Assembly: GCA_030549495.1 (NCBI GenBank)
Contig: JAUIRK010000908.1
Span: 558,001-622,000 of the forward strand
Direction of reading: 5' to 3'
DNA length: 64,000 nt
DNA from: Nectonema munidae
Lineage: Eukaryota; Nematomorpha; Nectonematoida; Nectonematidae
Both the position numbers and the translations under genes were made by a program. Below the pieces are notes generated by a model. The model searched no databases, was not told where the DNA came from, and saw nothing but the letters and a program-made list of their open reading frames with translations. Of the stretch, positions 52,937-62,629 are shown piece after piece (within the stretch, counting starts at the first letter, position 1; the number at the start of each line of letters is the position of its first letter).

Positions 52937-53575
52937 AGAGGGCGTGAGTAAGGTTGGTTAGATACTGCGTTTCGATAACTCAAGGTCTTGGGTTCGATCC
53001 CGTATCAAGCCTTAATACGGTTGACCCTCGTTAACTCGGATAAGTCAGAGCGTGACCGAGAATACAAATGTTTGCCTTCATAGGCTTACAAGCGGCCATT
53101 TTCTTTGACTTTTTTAATTTCGCTTTGGCTTAGAAGCAGCCATTTTATTTGTTTTTTACTCAATAGATAATTCGCGGTCAATCTGAGTGTACAATCTTGG
53201 AAATAGAAAAAGTTTCTAAGGATGGAAATTTATAAGAAGCGGTAGCGAAATGGTTTGTGCAGCAACGATCATGCGGTGTAAAAGTTCGTAGGATTGCTAT
53301 TCAAGATGCTGTTCTAAAGTTAGCGAGGCCTTTGGGAATTAATGATTTTACTGCTAGTGATGGGTGGTTATGGCGCTTCAGAAATAAGCATGGGCTTTGT
53401 TATAAAGTGTAGCATGGGGAAGCAGACAGCGACTCTCTGGTAAGTCGGACAATCAGAATAGTCAGACACCCATCTCCCCCATGTAGTCCGACTTAACGAG
53501 GGTCTACTGTAGTTCGATACGAGCGGCTCAAATGTGCCTTCTCGATAAAAACACCCCGCGGTTTCTTTACCTTCA
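52937..53575 (+). mobile_element. SINE family II (tRNA-derived), split by a Tigger derivative
   Basis: The head GAGGGCGTGAGTAAGGTTGG holds an A box and GGTCTTGGGTTCGATCC (52984-53000) a B box. The body resumes after the insertion at 53512 with GTTCGATACGAGCGGCTCAA..CTTCTCGATAAAAACACC and ends near TTTACCTTCATATATA. Inverted copies lie at 54722-54868 and 57774-58130. Confidence 0.72.
53018..53509 (+). mobile_element. Tigger/pogo deletion derivative, 492 bp
   Basis: TIRs are CGGTTGACCCTCGTTAACTC and, complemented, CAGTAGACCCTCGTTAAGTC. TA lies on both sides (53016-53017 and 53510-53511), the Tigger target. Inside, 53251-53412 is open in one frame: VQQRSCGVKVRRIAIQDAVL then KLARPLGINDFTASDGWLWR and FRNKHGL, then a stop. 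This is part of the CENP-B-type DNA-binding domain. The catalytic DDE domain is absent. Confidence 0.88.
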
Positions 53576-53579
53576 TATA

Positions 53580-54715
53580 TAAATATTAAATACTTACAAA
53601 AGAATACATAGATACATAAATACAATATGCATATTGCCATAGACACCCATACGCTGAAATCTCAAAAACATCGGAATAGGCGAGTCAGAATATTGTAAGT
53701 ACGACTAGGAGTCAGATATTTTCCCTCAACTCTTCAGCTTTGCTTTTAACTAAACTTTTTTTGATATTTTAACATTATTTTCAGATCTAATTTTTTTTTA
53801 ATTTTTCACAAGGAATTAGCGATTAAATTATTAACATTTTTTTTATCATTTCTTGATGACACTTGTCAATTGCCAAAATAATATAAGCACAACAAAATCA
53901 AAATTTTAAGTTCAGCAACTGCAAAAAGACAAAATAGAACTAAAAATAGTATAATGTCATCATTATTTCTGTCTATACAAAATATTTTCATCATATGCTT
54001 GTAATAAAATTGTATTAGAAAAGAATTATTGATGGAGGAGGGAGCTATACATCTGATCTCTAAGCTGTATGACTCTTCAAATATTTATATTTAAATCTTC
54101 AATGCAGTAAGAAAAGGGATTTCAAAAATTTATCAAATTATTATTTGTCTTTGGCACTTTCCACTTTATGAAACAATTTTAGATCTTGCCCATATTCAAG
54201 GCTATTTAGGAGTGAAACTTCATTCTGAGTATATTTTACATTTAGTTTTTGTTAAATAAGTAAACTCAATTTTCAGAAAGTACTGAAATTTATATATGTT
54301 ACAGTAAGACTTCGAAACCACGAATTTAAATCAATAAAGATTTAATGTAATTCCTAAGGATTTCATGAATAGTTGCAGTGTCATTTTAGTAATTACATCA
54401 AATTCACAGACAAATCTTAAAACACTAATGAGATAAATGAAAGAGTAATTTTTTAAATTATCTGAAATTTTTTGAATTCCTAGATTCACACCCTATAGTA
54501 GCATAATAAAATCAAGAAGCCGACTCATATATGAATTACAAGATGAATTTTTTCACTTTATATATAAAAAAAGATCAAATACAATACATTTTTGGAAAAT
54601 AATGTCAGAATATAGGAATTATTTAAATTAATGTATTCATCGAAAATCTTGACAGTTCGAAACATTTTCAAAAAAAATTGCCAACCACCTAAAATGTTTT
54701 AAGTGCGCACATATC
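53580..54715. other. intergenic AT-rich, no gene seen
   Basis: No recognisable frame, RNA or repeat end between the two SINE II copies. Confidence 0.4.
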
Positions 54716-54721
54716 ATATAT

Positions 54722-54868
54722 AGGTAAAGGTACCATAGGGTGTTTTCATCGAGAAGGCACAATTGTGCCGCTTATATCGAACTATGAGGAAAGCAGGCTT
54801 GATGCGCGATCGAACCCAAGACCTTGAGTTATCGAATCCAGCATCTAACCAACCCTACTCACGCCCTC
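54722..54868 (-). mobile_element. SINE family II, complete copy
   Basis: On the minus strand: GAGGGCGTGAGTAGGGTTGG with A box, TTGGGTTCGATCGC with B box, then CAAGCCTGCTTTCC, AGTTCGATATAAGCGGCAC and CTTCTCGATGAAAACACCCT with a TTTACCTATA end. It is the only uninterrupted copy here and defines a unit of about 147 bases. Confidence 0.72.
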
Positions 54869-54880
54869 ATATACAGGTAT

Positions 54881-55317
54881 CAGTGGCGTAGGGTAAAATT
54901 CAAACAAAGGTGTGCTTGAAAATAAAATTAAGATTTTTATTTGTAAGTAAACAACAATCTTCTTTCCTATTTTAAAAATTCATTTAATATTTTTTGATAA
55001 AATGATTCTTCTTTTTTCATGTTCAATAGTAGTTGTTTTTCGAAAGATATCAAGCTGAGATCATTTAATCTTCCTTGTGTCTGAGTTGCTCTGCAAGCTG
55101 TTTTAATTTTTTTTATCGTCGAAAATGATCTTTCAACAGTTGCAGTAGTACATGGAATTGTTAAAACAAGTTGTGCCAATTTGAAAGATTCGGTAAAGGC
55201 TTTTTGAAGTTTATGATCAACAATAAACTTTGCAAACTTCCTTGGTGTCCAAACCTTGAAATCAGGGTTCGGCAACCGGGATACGTGAACTCGTTTTATA
55301 TGACCCTCTCGTTCCAA
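54881..55317 (-). mobile_element. hAT 3' end with dimerisation domain (ZMYM1-like)
   Basis: CAGTGGCGTAGGGTAAAATT at 54881 is a hAT-type terminus. The minus-strand frame 55317-54967 reads FAKFIVDHKLQKAFTESFKL then AQLVLTIPCTTATVERSFST, IKKIKTACRATQTQGRLNDL and SLISFEKQLL, the C-terminal hAT domain (LA..LTIPxTTATVERSFSxxKxIKTxLR..RLxxLxLxS). The catalytic part upstream is absent, so only the 3' portion was kept. Confidence 0.82.
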
Positions 55318-57033
55318 CTTAAATTTTTTATTTGTGAATGCCGATTTAAGATCGTCATTGAAAGATGTCCTTAATCTTACACTCTAATGCTTTATGTTGC
55401 AACGCAAAATGTTTGATCCATTTTCTTTAACGTAGTTTATTAAAATATTTTACTGGTTTATTTTAGTTTGAGAGTTTATTAAGAAAGGTGAATAAACCTG
55501 TTTAGGTTATCGCCACCGATAGATAAAGTATGTACGAAAGAAAATAAAACAAAGACACACACAAGAAAAATGAAACAAAATAGAAGGATAATTAGAAGAA
55601 TGGAGTCAATGTAAGAGATAATGTTGTTTGAAAATATGCATAGTCTGAGATTGAGTCATTAACAGCCAAAGTATTCAATGAGGAAGAGAAGATTAAAGAT
55701 AAAAATAGATATATATTAATAAAATTTAATTATAAGAACAAATGGAAAAATAATAATGATGAATTTACTTATAGTACATTCAACATTTATAAAAGTGAAA
55801 TTTTGAAGTGGATATGAATATATTTATATAAAAAAAATTTATACAGGAATAAAAAACTTTTTACATTTACGTTTGAAGCTTTTGATATTTTAAATATCTA
55901 AAATGTAAAGTGTATTGAGTTCCATGTTTTTATAGATTTTTAAAAAAAAATTATATTAAATGATGCATATTTATATCTAACATTACGTAAGTTATATACA
56001 AAAATAGCTGTCTGAAGTTGATTTATTTGCTCAATATTAGGTATACCAAACTTGTTCTTTATTAGATCAGGATTTATTCTAAAATAAATTTTAAAACCTT
56101 GTTTTGTTTTTTTTTGTAAAGCAGAAAGTTTTGTTGAGCTGGTTAAAGACCAAATAAAATTATATTAAAGTAATTTAGATTGTATTAAAGAAAAATACGC
56201 CCATCAATCTAGTTTCCATAGCAATCATATTATTTTTTTAAAGAGTCCTCCCATTGCAATTTGTTTGATAAACAAAATTTATAATGATTATATTTTTTAT
56301 TAATTTAACATCATCATAATGATTTAAAAAGTTCAACATGCAATCCAATGTCAAACCTACTTATAACTTGTGGGATTTATGGAGAAATACATAGCCAAAT
56401 TTTAAGGAAAGATTTTTTTTCCTGTTAAAAACACCATATTTACATTTGGATTTTAATACCCAACTTATTTTTATTGGACCAGAGAAACAGCCTCTCCAAA
56501 AATTAGTTTATCAAATTCTGACATGAAAACAGGCTTTTTTAGAGTTAAATTAAAATTGTTTTCAATCGTTACAATTTTATATAAATGAATATTGTTAGAC
56601 TCGCGCTAAGATTTTTTTTTCAACAAAGGTCATTTAATCTTTATCACAACGTTTGTTACATTTTGTAACATTTGAAAACTTTATTTTTTTCAAGTCAAGA
56701 AATTTTTTTAATAGCTATTTGGGAATGAATATTTTAACTACCTATTCGGTTTAAAAGCAAGAATACTCGATTTGCTTAATATTTGAGCAGAGATATTTTT
56801 TAAAATGTTCGATTGTTAAATTTTATAAGTACACTGTACATAAACAAATCACTTTTTTAAAGAAAATTTGTTGATTATTATAGTAAAAATAAAATATCGA
56901 AACAAAATGTTTCAGTTGTTAAAAATGTACTTGATCTATTATTTATGACAGCTGTCAGAATTTTATTTGTAGACAAATATTCAAAAAAACGCAATAGTTT
57001 TCTTTTCTCGTATACTTTGATTTATGTTAGTTT

Positions 57034-57398
57034 GGTGCTCGGACATTTCGCCCCATTATTTTCATAAGACAGTTCGTCACATGGACAATTTGCTCTATTA
57101 TTTTCATATAACAGTTCGTCCCATCGACAATTCGCTCCATTATTTTCATAAGACATTTTGTTTCATGGACAATTCGCCCCGTTATTTTCATAAGATATTT
57201 TGTCTCATGGACAATTCTAAAAAAATTAAGAGATAAAATGATTAATTTGAAATAATTTAATAGAGATAAAATAAACAAGAATATAAAATTTTTTAATAAT
57301 TTTACACATTTAATAAACAAAGATGGATGAAACAAATAGCCTATGAGACAATTTGACCAGGGGGGCAAATTGTCTATGAGGCGAAATGTCTGTCGACA
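57034..57398. mobile_element. foldback-type element with 42-bp tandem arm, 365 bp
   Basis: Ends GGTGCTCGGACATTTCGCC and, complemented, TGTCGACAGACATTTCGCC. An exact 8-bp duplication GTTAGTTT flanks it (57026-57033 and 57399-57406). The left arm (57044-57220) is a tandem array of a 42-bp unit, about four copies, with TTATTTTCATAAGACA at its core. It stays open in one plus frame as a 14-residue repeat, which is a by-product of 42 being a multiple of three. The right arm is shorter. Same terminal phrase and duplication length as 7814-8569. Confidence 0.78.
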
Positions 57399-57773
57399 GT
57401 TAGTTTAAATAATTTTTTAATTTTATAAAAAATTATTAAACTCGCTTTAAAAATTTTTTTCAACAAAGGAAAAAAAGAAGGAAAATTTTAATCTTTATCA
57501 GTATGTTTATTACATTTGAAAACTTTAATTTTTTAAAGTTAAGAAATTTTTTTCACACCCTATAGGGTTACTTAAATGTTGGCTTTTGCTGCTTAATAAA
57601 ACTTGAAAATATCAAATAAACTCTCATTCTTTATGCCTCCTATTATTTTGAAAATATTCTGAGAACAGACGGTTCCATTTTAAAATAGTGAAAATTGCTT
57701 TATTAGTTTATTTTGTTTCCTTTCTCTCTTATGTTAATTATATAGCAAATTTTTCAATTTTAAGTAAAAGGTA

Positions 57774-58130
57774 AGGTCAGTGGGTGTATTTTCATTGACA
57801 GAGCACTGATGTACCGCTTATGTCAAACTATGAACAAATTCGTATCGATGAGGAATCGAATCCAGAGGCTTCGGTTCTGAGTCCATCATCTAAACCAGGG
57901 GTTCGCGAACCCTTGAGGGTTCGTTTCACTTTTTTCAAGGGGTATTTTATAAAGGTATCTGAAAAGTTTTTTAAAATTTTTAACTGATATATTAGTGTGA
58001 AAAATCAAGATAAAAAACTAAAAAAATTATTAGGGGTTCGCCTAAGGCTGAAAATTTTCAGGGGGTACTTGGTGAAAAGAAGTTTGGGAAACTCTGATCT
58101 AAACCAACCTGCTATGCCACCCATAGATTA
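57774..58130 (-). mobile_element. SINE family II, copy split by a hAT MITE
   Basis: Minus-strand body: CAGGTTGGTTTAGAT..CGATGATG-type head (58130-58097), then after the insertion GGATTCGATTCCTC (B box), AGTTTGACATAAGCGG and CAATGAAAATACACCC with an ACCTTACCTTTTA end. It matches 54722-54868 throughout, though diverged. Confidence 0.65.
57896..58096. mobile_element. hAT MITE, 201 bp
   Basis: Ends CAGGGGTTCGCGAACCC and, complemented, CAGAGTTTCCCAAAC. An exact 8-bp duplication ATCTAAAC flanks it (57888-57895 and 58097-58104). The inside is A/T-rich and non-coding, with GGGTTCG and GGGGTTCGCC blocks. Sits inside a SINE II copy. Confidence 0.93.
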
Positions 58131-59399
58131 TGCTGTAGGGGGCCAATTAGGTACGTCAAATTAGTTTTCAAAAAACTTAAGTTATGCTCTAAATTTTTTT
58201 AGTTTTTGTTGAAGCTCTATAACTTTTTTTGATAGACTTTTTTTCACTAACAGTTATTATAAAAGGCAAATCATTGCAAAATGTTAAAAGTTATTTTACT
58301 TTTTGTAGCTTGTATCAATTTAGCTTTTAAACTATTTTTGAATGATGCTGAGTAAAATGAAATAATGCGATCTTAATATTTTGTTTTATTTTTGTTTACA
58401 CACTTATAACTTCGTTTTATACCTTTGCCCCTGAATCAATCACATTTTTTCATATAAACATCGCAAGGTGTCTAGTAGACTCTTTGCCTTTAGACTACAT
58501 TCACTCATAAAACTATCTAGCCTTCAGTTATTTGTTTTCTCTATGAATCAAATATCCTTTCATCAATTCCTGTAATGTGCCTGGTAGACTACTTCATTTT
58601 TCAAATGAAAAGCCTATTCCATCCCCTAACAATTTCGGATTTTTTTAAACTAGTGTATATTCTGCAAACTTAATTAAAATATTTTCGCTGGAAGTATAGT
58701 ATTTAAAGGATGTGCGCCTTTGCCCCAACAATACAATTTATGGACTAATAATTCATGATCGATCATACCGTAGGCTTTTGAAAAGTCAACAAAATACTAC
58801 ATACCTCATAACCGCTATCTATGGATTCCAGAATTTTATTAATCAGTCCCAATAATCCAGCTCTAAATAAAAATTGTCGTTGGTTCAAAATTTAATATTT
58901 TTCTAGATAAGCTATCATTCTATTGAAGATTATTTTCTCAAAGAACTGATGGGTCTAGAATTATTAAGATTATTCCTTTCTTCATTTTTAAAGATGGGAA
59001 TAACCTTAGCTATTTTTAAATTGTCAGGAAAATACCCTACATGAAACATTCTGTTAAAATAATATATATAAAATAATATATAATAAATTAATTACAAATT
59101 CTGTTAAATATCCCAAACAGAGGAATTTGATAAATTTAGTGAATTAGTTGCAATCAAAATTTCATTTATAGAAATAGTATCGAAATAAAAAGGTGTATTC
59201 ATTTGTTGTAGTTCATACAAAGGGAGATTTATTAGACCTTGCTTTTCAGAAACATTAGTGAAATGTAGATTAATCTCATTAGGATTGATAGATTTATGGG
59301 ATTTTTGACTTAAAATCATATTAATTACTTTCCAGGTATTATTGGTATCATTTTTTAAAATTCGAAATTTGTTACTATAATATTCATTTTTCACTTTGT

Positions 59400-59983
59400 A
59401 AACGAAGGAATTGTATTCATTCCTAAATTAAACAAAACAATAGCATTCAAAAACTAAATTAATCCAAAATTATTTTCAAATGTATTTGACTTAAATATTT
59501 TTCGAAAAACTTTCTACTCATAAATGAGTTTGTTCCTTTACAATGTATTTTTTGTGTAATTCATTCTTCAATTTTATTGAATTTTTCGCCAGTCGCAAAA
59601 ACACATTAGACCTAATTATGCTGCGCTTTTGCAACGTTGGGCACTAAAAAGAGGGCCTAACAATTTATTTTTTAATCTAACAATTATGAATAAAGCTATC
59701 ACTTCTTCTCAAAAGATTACGACTCTAATTCCCCGCCCGTGTAGCTCTTGAGTTAAATAATGAACATCCCCCTCCCCCTCAACCTTTTATTTTTTAGAAT
59801 TAAGAATAAGAAATCAATCGATTTTAATTTCATTGAAATTATAATGGAATGAACTATCAAAAATATTTAGGACTGGAGCATTATTTTCTCTATATCTGAA
59901 AAAAAAATTTACTTAGAAAGCTCTGCCACATTTCAACATTTTTTTACCATTCTTTCCCCTGACTTTAGAACAATTAATAACGC
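59400..59983. other. intergenic, no gene seen
   Basis: AT-rich sequence upstream of the minus-strand LINE; no frame or RNA recognised. Confidence 0.35.
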
Positions 59984-59998
59984 TTTTGGACAACCCTG
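59984..59998. repeat. isolated hAT terminus (same family as 5063-6774)
   Basis: TTTTGGACAACCCTG matches the TIR of the hAT at 5063-6774 at all but its first base. No partner end was seen within the preceding 2 kb, so only a terminal fragment remains. Confidence 0.5.
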
Positions 59999-60114
59999 CC
60001 CTCTTTAAAGCGTTACGAGAATGTATGTCCACACATAGATCATGATTTAAGCGTGATGTGTTTAGAACACTATAAGCATAGTAAAAGCAATAAGAAAATT
60101 ACTAAGTACTTTAA

Positions 60115-60240
60115 CCCATTTAACGACCAGAATAATCAGACGATATCTAATGTAAAGCAGATTTGTATTAAAGAGCTTTGATAAACGCAGACGATTTTAT
60201 TTTTGTAAAGTCGACTATAGTCGACATGGGCGTTAACGGG
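60115..60240. mobile_element. piggyBac MITE, type B, 126 bp
   Basis: Flanked by TTAA at 60111-60114 and 60241-60244. Starts CCCATTTAACGACCAGAATA and ends GTTAACGGG. Homologous to 10296-10414. The right TTAA is shared with the next MITE. Confidence 0.82.
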
Positions 60241-60244
60241 TTAA

Positions 60245-60369
60245 GGCCAAGCAAAGCAGACGATATCTATAAAAAAAAACACAGACGATTTATATTTAAA
60301 GTCATTGAAAAAAGCAGACGAAGATGAAATTACTTATGTTCCAAAATAGGGACATTGGCCGTAAATGGG
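60245..60369. mobile_element. piggyBac MITE, type A (inverted), lacking one end
   Basis: Inverted relative to 19148-19277: starts GGCCAAGCAAAGCAGACG and ends GGCCGTAAATGGG before TTAA (60370-60373). The first nine bases of this type (CCCATTTAA) are missing at its left edge, exactly where the type B copy abuts. Confidence 0.82.
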
Positions 60370-60550
60370 TTAAATAATGGAAAAAATAGTTTAATTTTTG
60401 TAGACATATGGAGTGGACCATCTTTGGGCGAAGTCGGAAGTGAAGAGTTGGCGTTACATTTTTAGCTACTTGGAGTCGCATTAAGATATTTTCCACCCAA
60501 CTATGCAACCCCGCCTTAAACGGTTAGAAATGTCAAAAGGGAGTAAAATA

Positions 60551-60560
60551 TTTATTTATT
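60551..60560 (-). terminator. poly(A) signals of the dehydrogenase-like gene
   Basis: Two overlapping AATAAA hexamers on the minus strand, 64-73 bases after the stop codon of the gene at 60624-61688. Confidence 0.5.
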
Positions 60561-60623
60561 CAAAATTTAGCACAAAAATTATAAACTAATGATTGTGTTA
60601 ATTCAAAGCGAAATTAAACATTA

Positions 60624-61688
60624 TTATAGGTCGCAAAGCCGGAGAGAAGTTTTGTACAATTGATCTGCTTGATCCAAAAATTTTTCCTCAATCTCAATTT
60701 CATTGAGCAGTTGGCAGTCGGAGTAAAATTGAGCCGAATCGGATCTAGCATCGTTAGCTAGCAGAGCGTACAAAATCGTCTGCGCTCCATCATCAGCATT
60801 CTTCATGAAAAACCAAAAAAACGGGAAAAGTGTAAAATACAAAAAGTTATTCTTGTAAAAAGGCAGATCTTGATAAAAACTCGTAAAGCAAGCACCAGGA
60901 CAAACCAACTTCATTTGCAAACCTTTGAAATCCTTCTCGCTTTCTAAAATACGAGGAAAGTATTTGGTGAATGAGGCGATGCATAACTGGCTCATCGAAT
61001 AAATAATGTGTCTACCGTCCGACGCTTGATTTTTATCATCTCGCGCAACTATTTGATCTGGTTGGAATGATCTCAAATAATTCAAATCCATGTATCCAAG
61101 TTTATAAGCTTTCGTTACTAAATTTATGATGCAGGGAGTAAATTGATCAGATGATGACGAGGATTCTTTATTACATCCAATTTTGGCATACAATTTATGA
61201 CAGATTAAAAAAGGTGCAAGATAATTGATAGCTAAGTTATTTTCTATTCCATCTATGGAAAAAGTGTCTTTTGTATACAAAACACCACCTCCATTTATGA
61301 TCGCGTCTAACTTGTCGAATTTTTCATTTACCTCATTACAAAAAGTATTTACTGAGTCTTGAGAAGACAAATCTACATATTTGATGATTAAATTGTCTTC
61401 ACTTTGAGAATATTTACTTAGAATAGATTTTTTGAATTCTTCAGCACTTTTTAGATTTCTAACGCCCATTATAACACGTGCTTTTCTTTCAACTAATGAA
61501 TGAATCAATTTTCGACAAATTTCTCCAGTTGCCCCAGTGATTAAAATACTTTTTCCTTCTAGTGACTTTACGATAGAACATCTTCTACCTTTGAAGTATC
61601 CTTTGATTGTAAAGAAGAGAAAAATACAAAATATTACTTTCCAAGGAAGATTTGAAAGCTCAAAGAAAGAAAATGGATCAGATAACAT
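60624..61688 (-). CDS. membrane-anchored short-chain dehydrogenase-like protein with altered active site, 354 aa
   Basis: A single uninterrupted exon. Residues 15-31 form a hydrophobic N-terminal anchor, then KGRRCS and an SDR domain: ILITGATGEICRK (50-60, cofactor loop), GVRN (75-78), YVDLSSQDSV (104-113), IINGGGVLY (130-138), NNLAINYLAPF (150-160), IINLVTKAY (187-195), YSMSQL (230-235) and CPGACFTSF (263-271). The layout is that of retinol-dehydrogenase/WWOX-like SDRs, which reduce or oxidise retinoids, steroids or lipids with NAD(P)(H) at the ER. Several hallmarks differ: TGxxxGIG is TGATGEIC, NNAG is NGGG, the usual Ser pair is VT, and YxxxK is YSMSQ. It may be catalytically dead or use another chemistry. 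The open frame and long conserved layout argue against a pseudogene. AATAAA signals lie about 65 bases past the stop (60551-60560). Confidence 0.88.
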   Translation of the reverse strand: MLSDPFSFFELSNLPWKVIFCIFLFFTIKGYFKGRRCSIVKSLEGKSILITGATGEICRKLIHSLVERKARVIMGVRNLKSAEEFKKSILSKYSQSEDNLIIKYVDLSSQDSVNTFCNEVNEKFDKLDAIINGGGVLYTKDTFSIDGIENNLAINYLAPFLICHKLYAKIGCNKESSSSSDQFTPCIINLVTKAYKLGYMDLNYLRSFQPDQIVARDDKNQASDGRHIIYSMSQLCIASFTKYFPRILESEKDFKGLQMKLVCPGACFTSFYQDLPFYKNNFLYFTLFPFFWFFMKNADDGAQTILYALLANDARSDSAQFYSDCQLLNEIEIEEKFLDQADQLYKTSLRLCDL

Positions 61689-61689
61689 A

Positions 61690-62629
61690 ACGTGAAAGGG
61701 AATGCTAAAAACAATAAAATAAATAAAAATAGAAAATGATTTAGTTTTTTTAAAACGTTGAAAATATCAAATTAAAATCATGTTAAAAAGATGTATTAAA
61801 CAAACTAAATACACAGATAAAAATAAAAATAGTCGATTTAAACCAGAGCTGGAAAACCTGGATCATGAATACGACTTGTGTTTCTGTTACTAATTTTAAA
61901 AGTACTACAACGTAATAACACTGTAAACATCATGATCATTAGGAAATAATGCGAGATGCAAGGTTAATAGTGTAAATTTTATATGAAGACAAATAAAATT
62001 CAAAAGATGCAAGAAGTGTACCATTGATTAAAAAGTTTACTCCGTTCGGTTAGTGTAAATAAAGTTATCGAAACCACTAAAGTTTATAATTGCTATATAA
62101 GAAAACATTTTGTTCTAACAGTACCTCAAAGCACCCTCCGAAAATATTATCTTATTGGGTATTTATAGTGTGAGCTTCCACTTTTCCTCCGAACGGTGAC
62201 AAACGTGACATTGATTTTCAAGGTGCATATCCTGTTTGCATGCTTATTATTGATAAAAAAATCTAGTTTTTCATCATTCAGTTGTAATCGATATCATTTC
62301 TTTTGTTTCTATCTTCTCTCAAGTCTTATTTTCTGTTTGCTGATCAAAATTTGAAAATGTCTATAAAAAAAGCTGGGTGAGTTAAAATTTTGATTTTACA
62401 TGTTTTTTCTGAATTTTTTTTCTAGTTTGCTTTAAAAACAATTATTTCACCCCTTTTGCTGTAAATTTATAAAACACTTAACTATTCTACATTTTATAAA
62501 ATTGAGTGACAATTCACTCTTCGGTGAATATTTAACTAGAAAATAAATTTCTAGGTTTGAATCCTTGAAAGCATATAATTTATCAACCAACATATTAAAT
62601 AATAGATTAACTAGTGAAGTATTTTTTAG
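61690..62629. other. upstream region of the dehydrogenase-like gene
   Basis: No other gene is supported. At 62357 a short MSIKKAG frame runs into a GTGAGT donor-like site, which might be a first exon of piggyBac 5, but the next acceptor frame did not match. Confidence 0.35.

Larger units (their letters stand above)
55960..59394 (-). mobile_element. LINE (jockey/CR1-like), minus strand, interrupted
   Basis: Minus frames in order. SNKFRILKNDTNNTWKVINM then ILSQKSHKS..TPFYFDTISINEI (59394-59104) is the linker between endonuclease and RT. VGYFPDNLKIAKVIPIFKN (about 59040-58970) with NSRPIS, and VDFSKAYGMIDHELLVHKLY (about 58790-58710) are RT motifs. GLTLDCMLNFLNHYDDVKLI (about 56360-56300) is followed by NFIWSLTSSTKLSALQKKTK then NKFGIPNIEQINQLQTAIFV (56170-56000), the post-RT region. 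Many frame changes and stops. Between the two halves lie a foldback element (57034-57398) and a SINE with a nested hAT MITE (57774-58130), and the palm motif YADD was not found. Confidence 0.72.

Noticed and set aside
52937-53000. tRNA gene
   Set aside because: A and B boxes are present but no cloverleaf forms, and the same unit recurs twice inverted nearby with a common body.
57024-57368. Open frames on both strands with 14-residue repeats, as a repetitive protein
   Set aside because: They follow from a 42-bp tandem array in a transposed element with TIRs and a target duplication, not from a gene.
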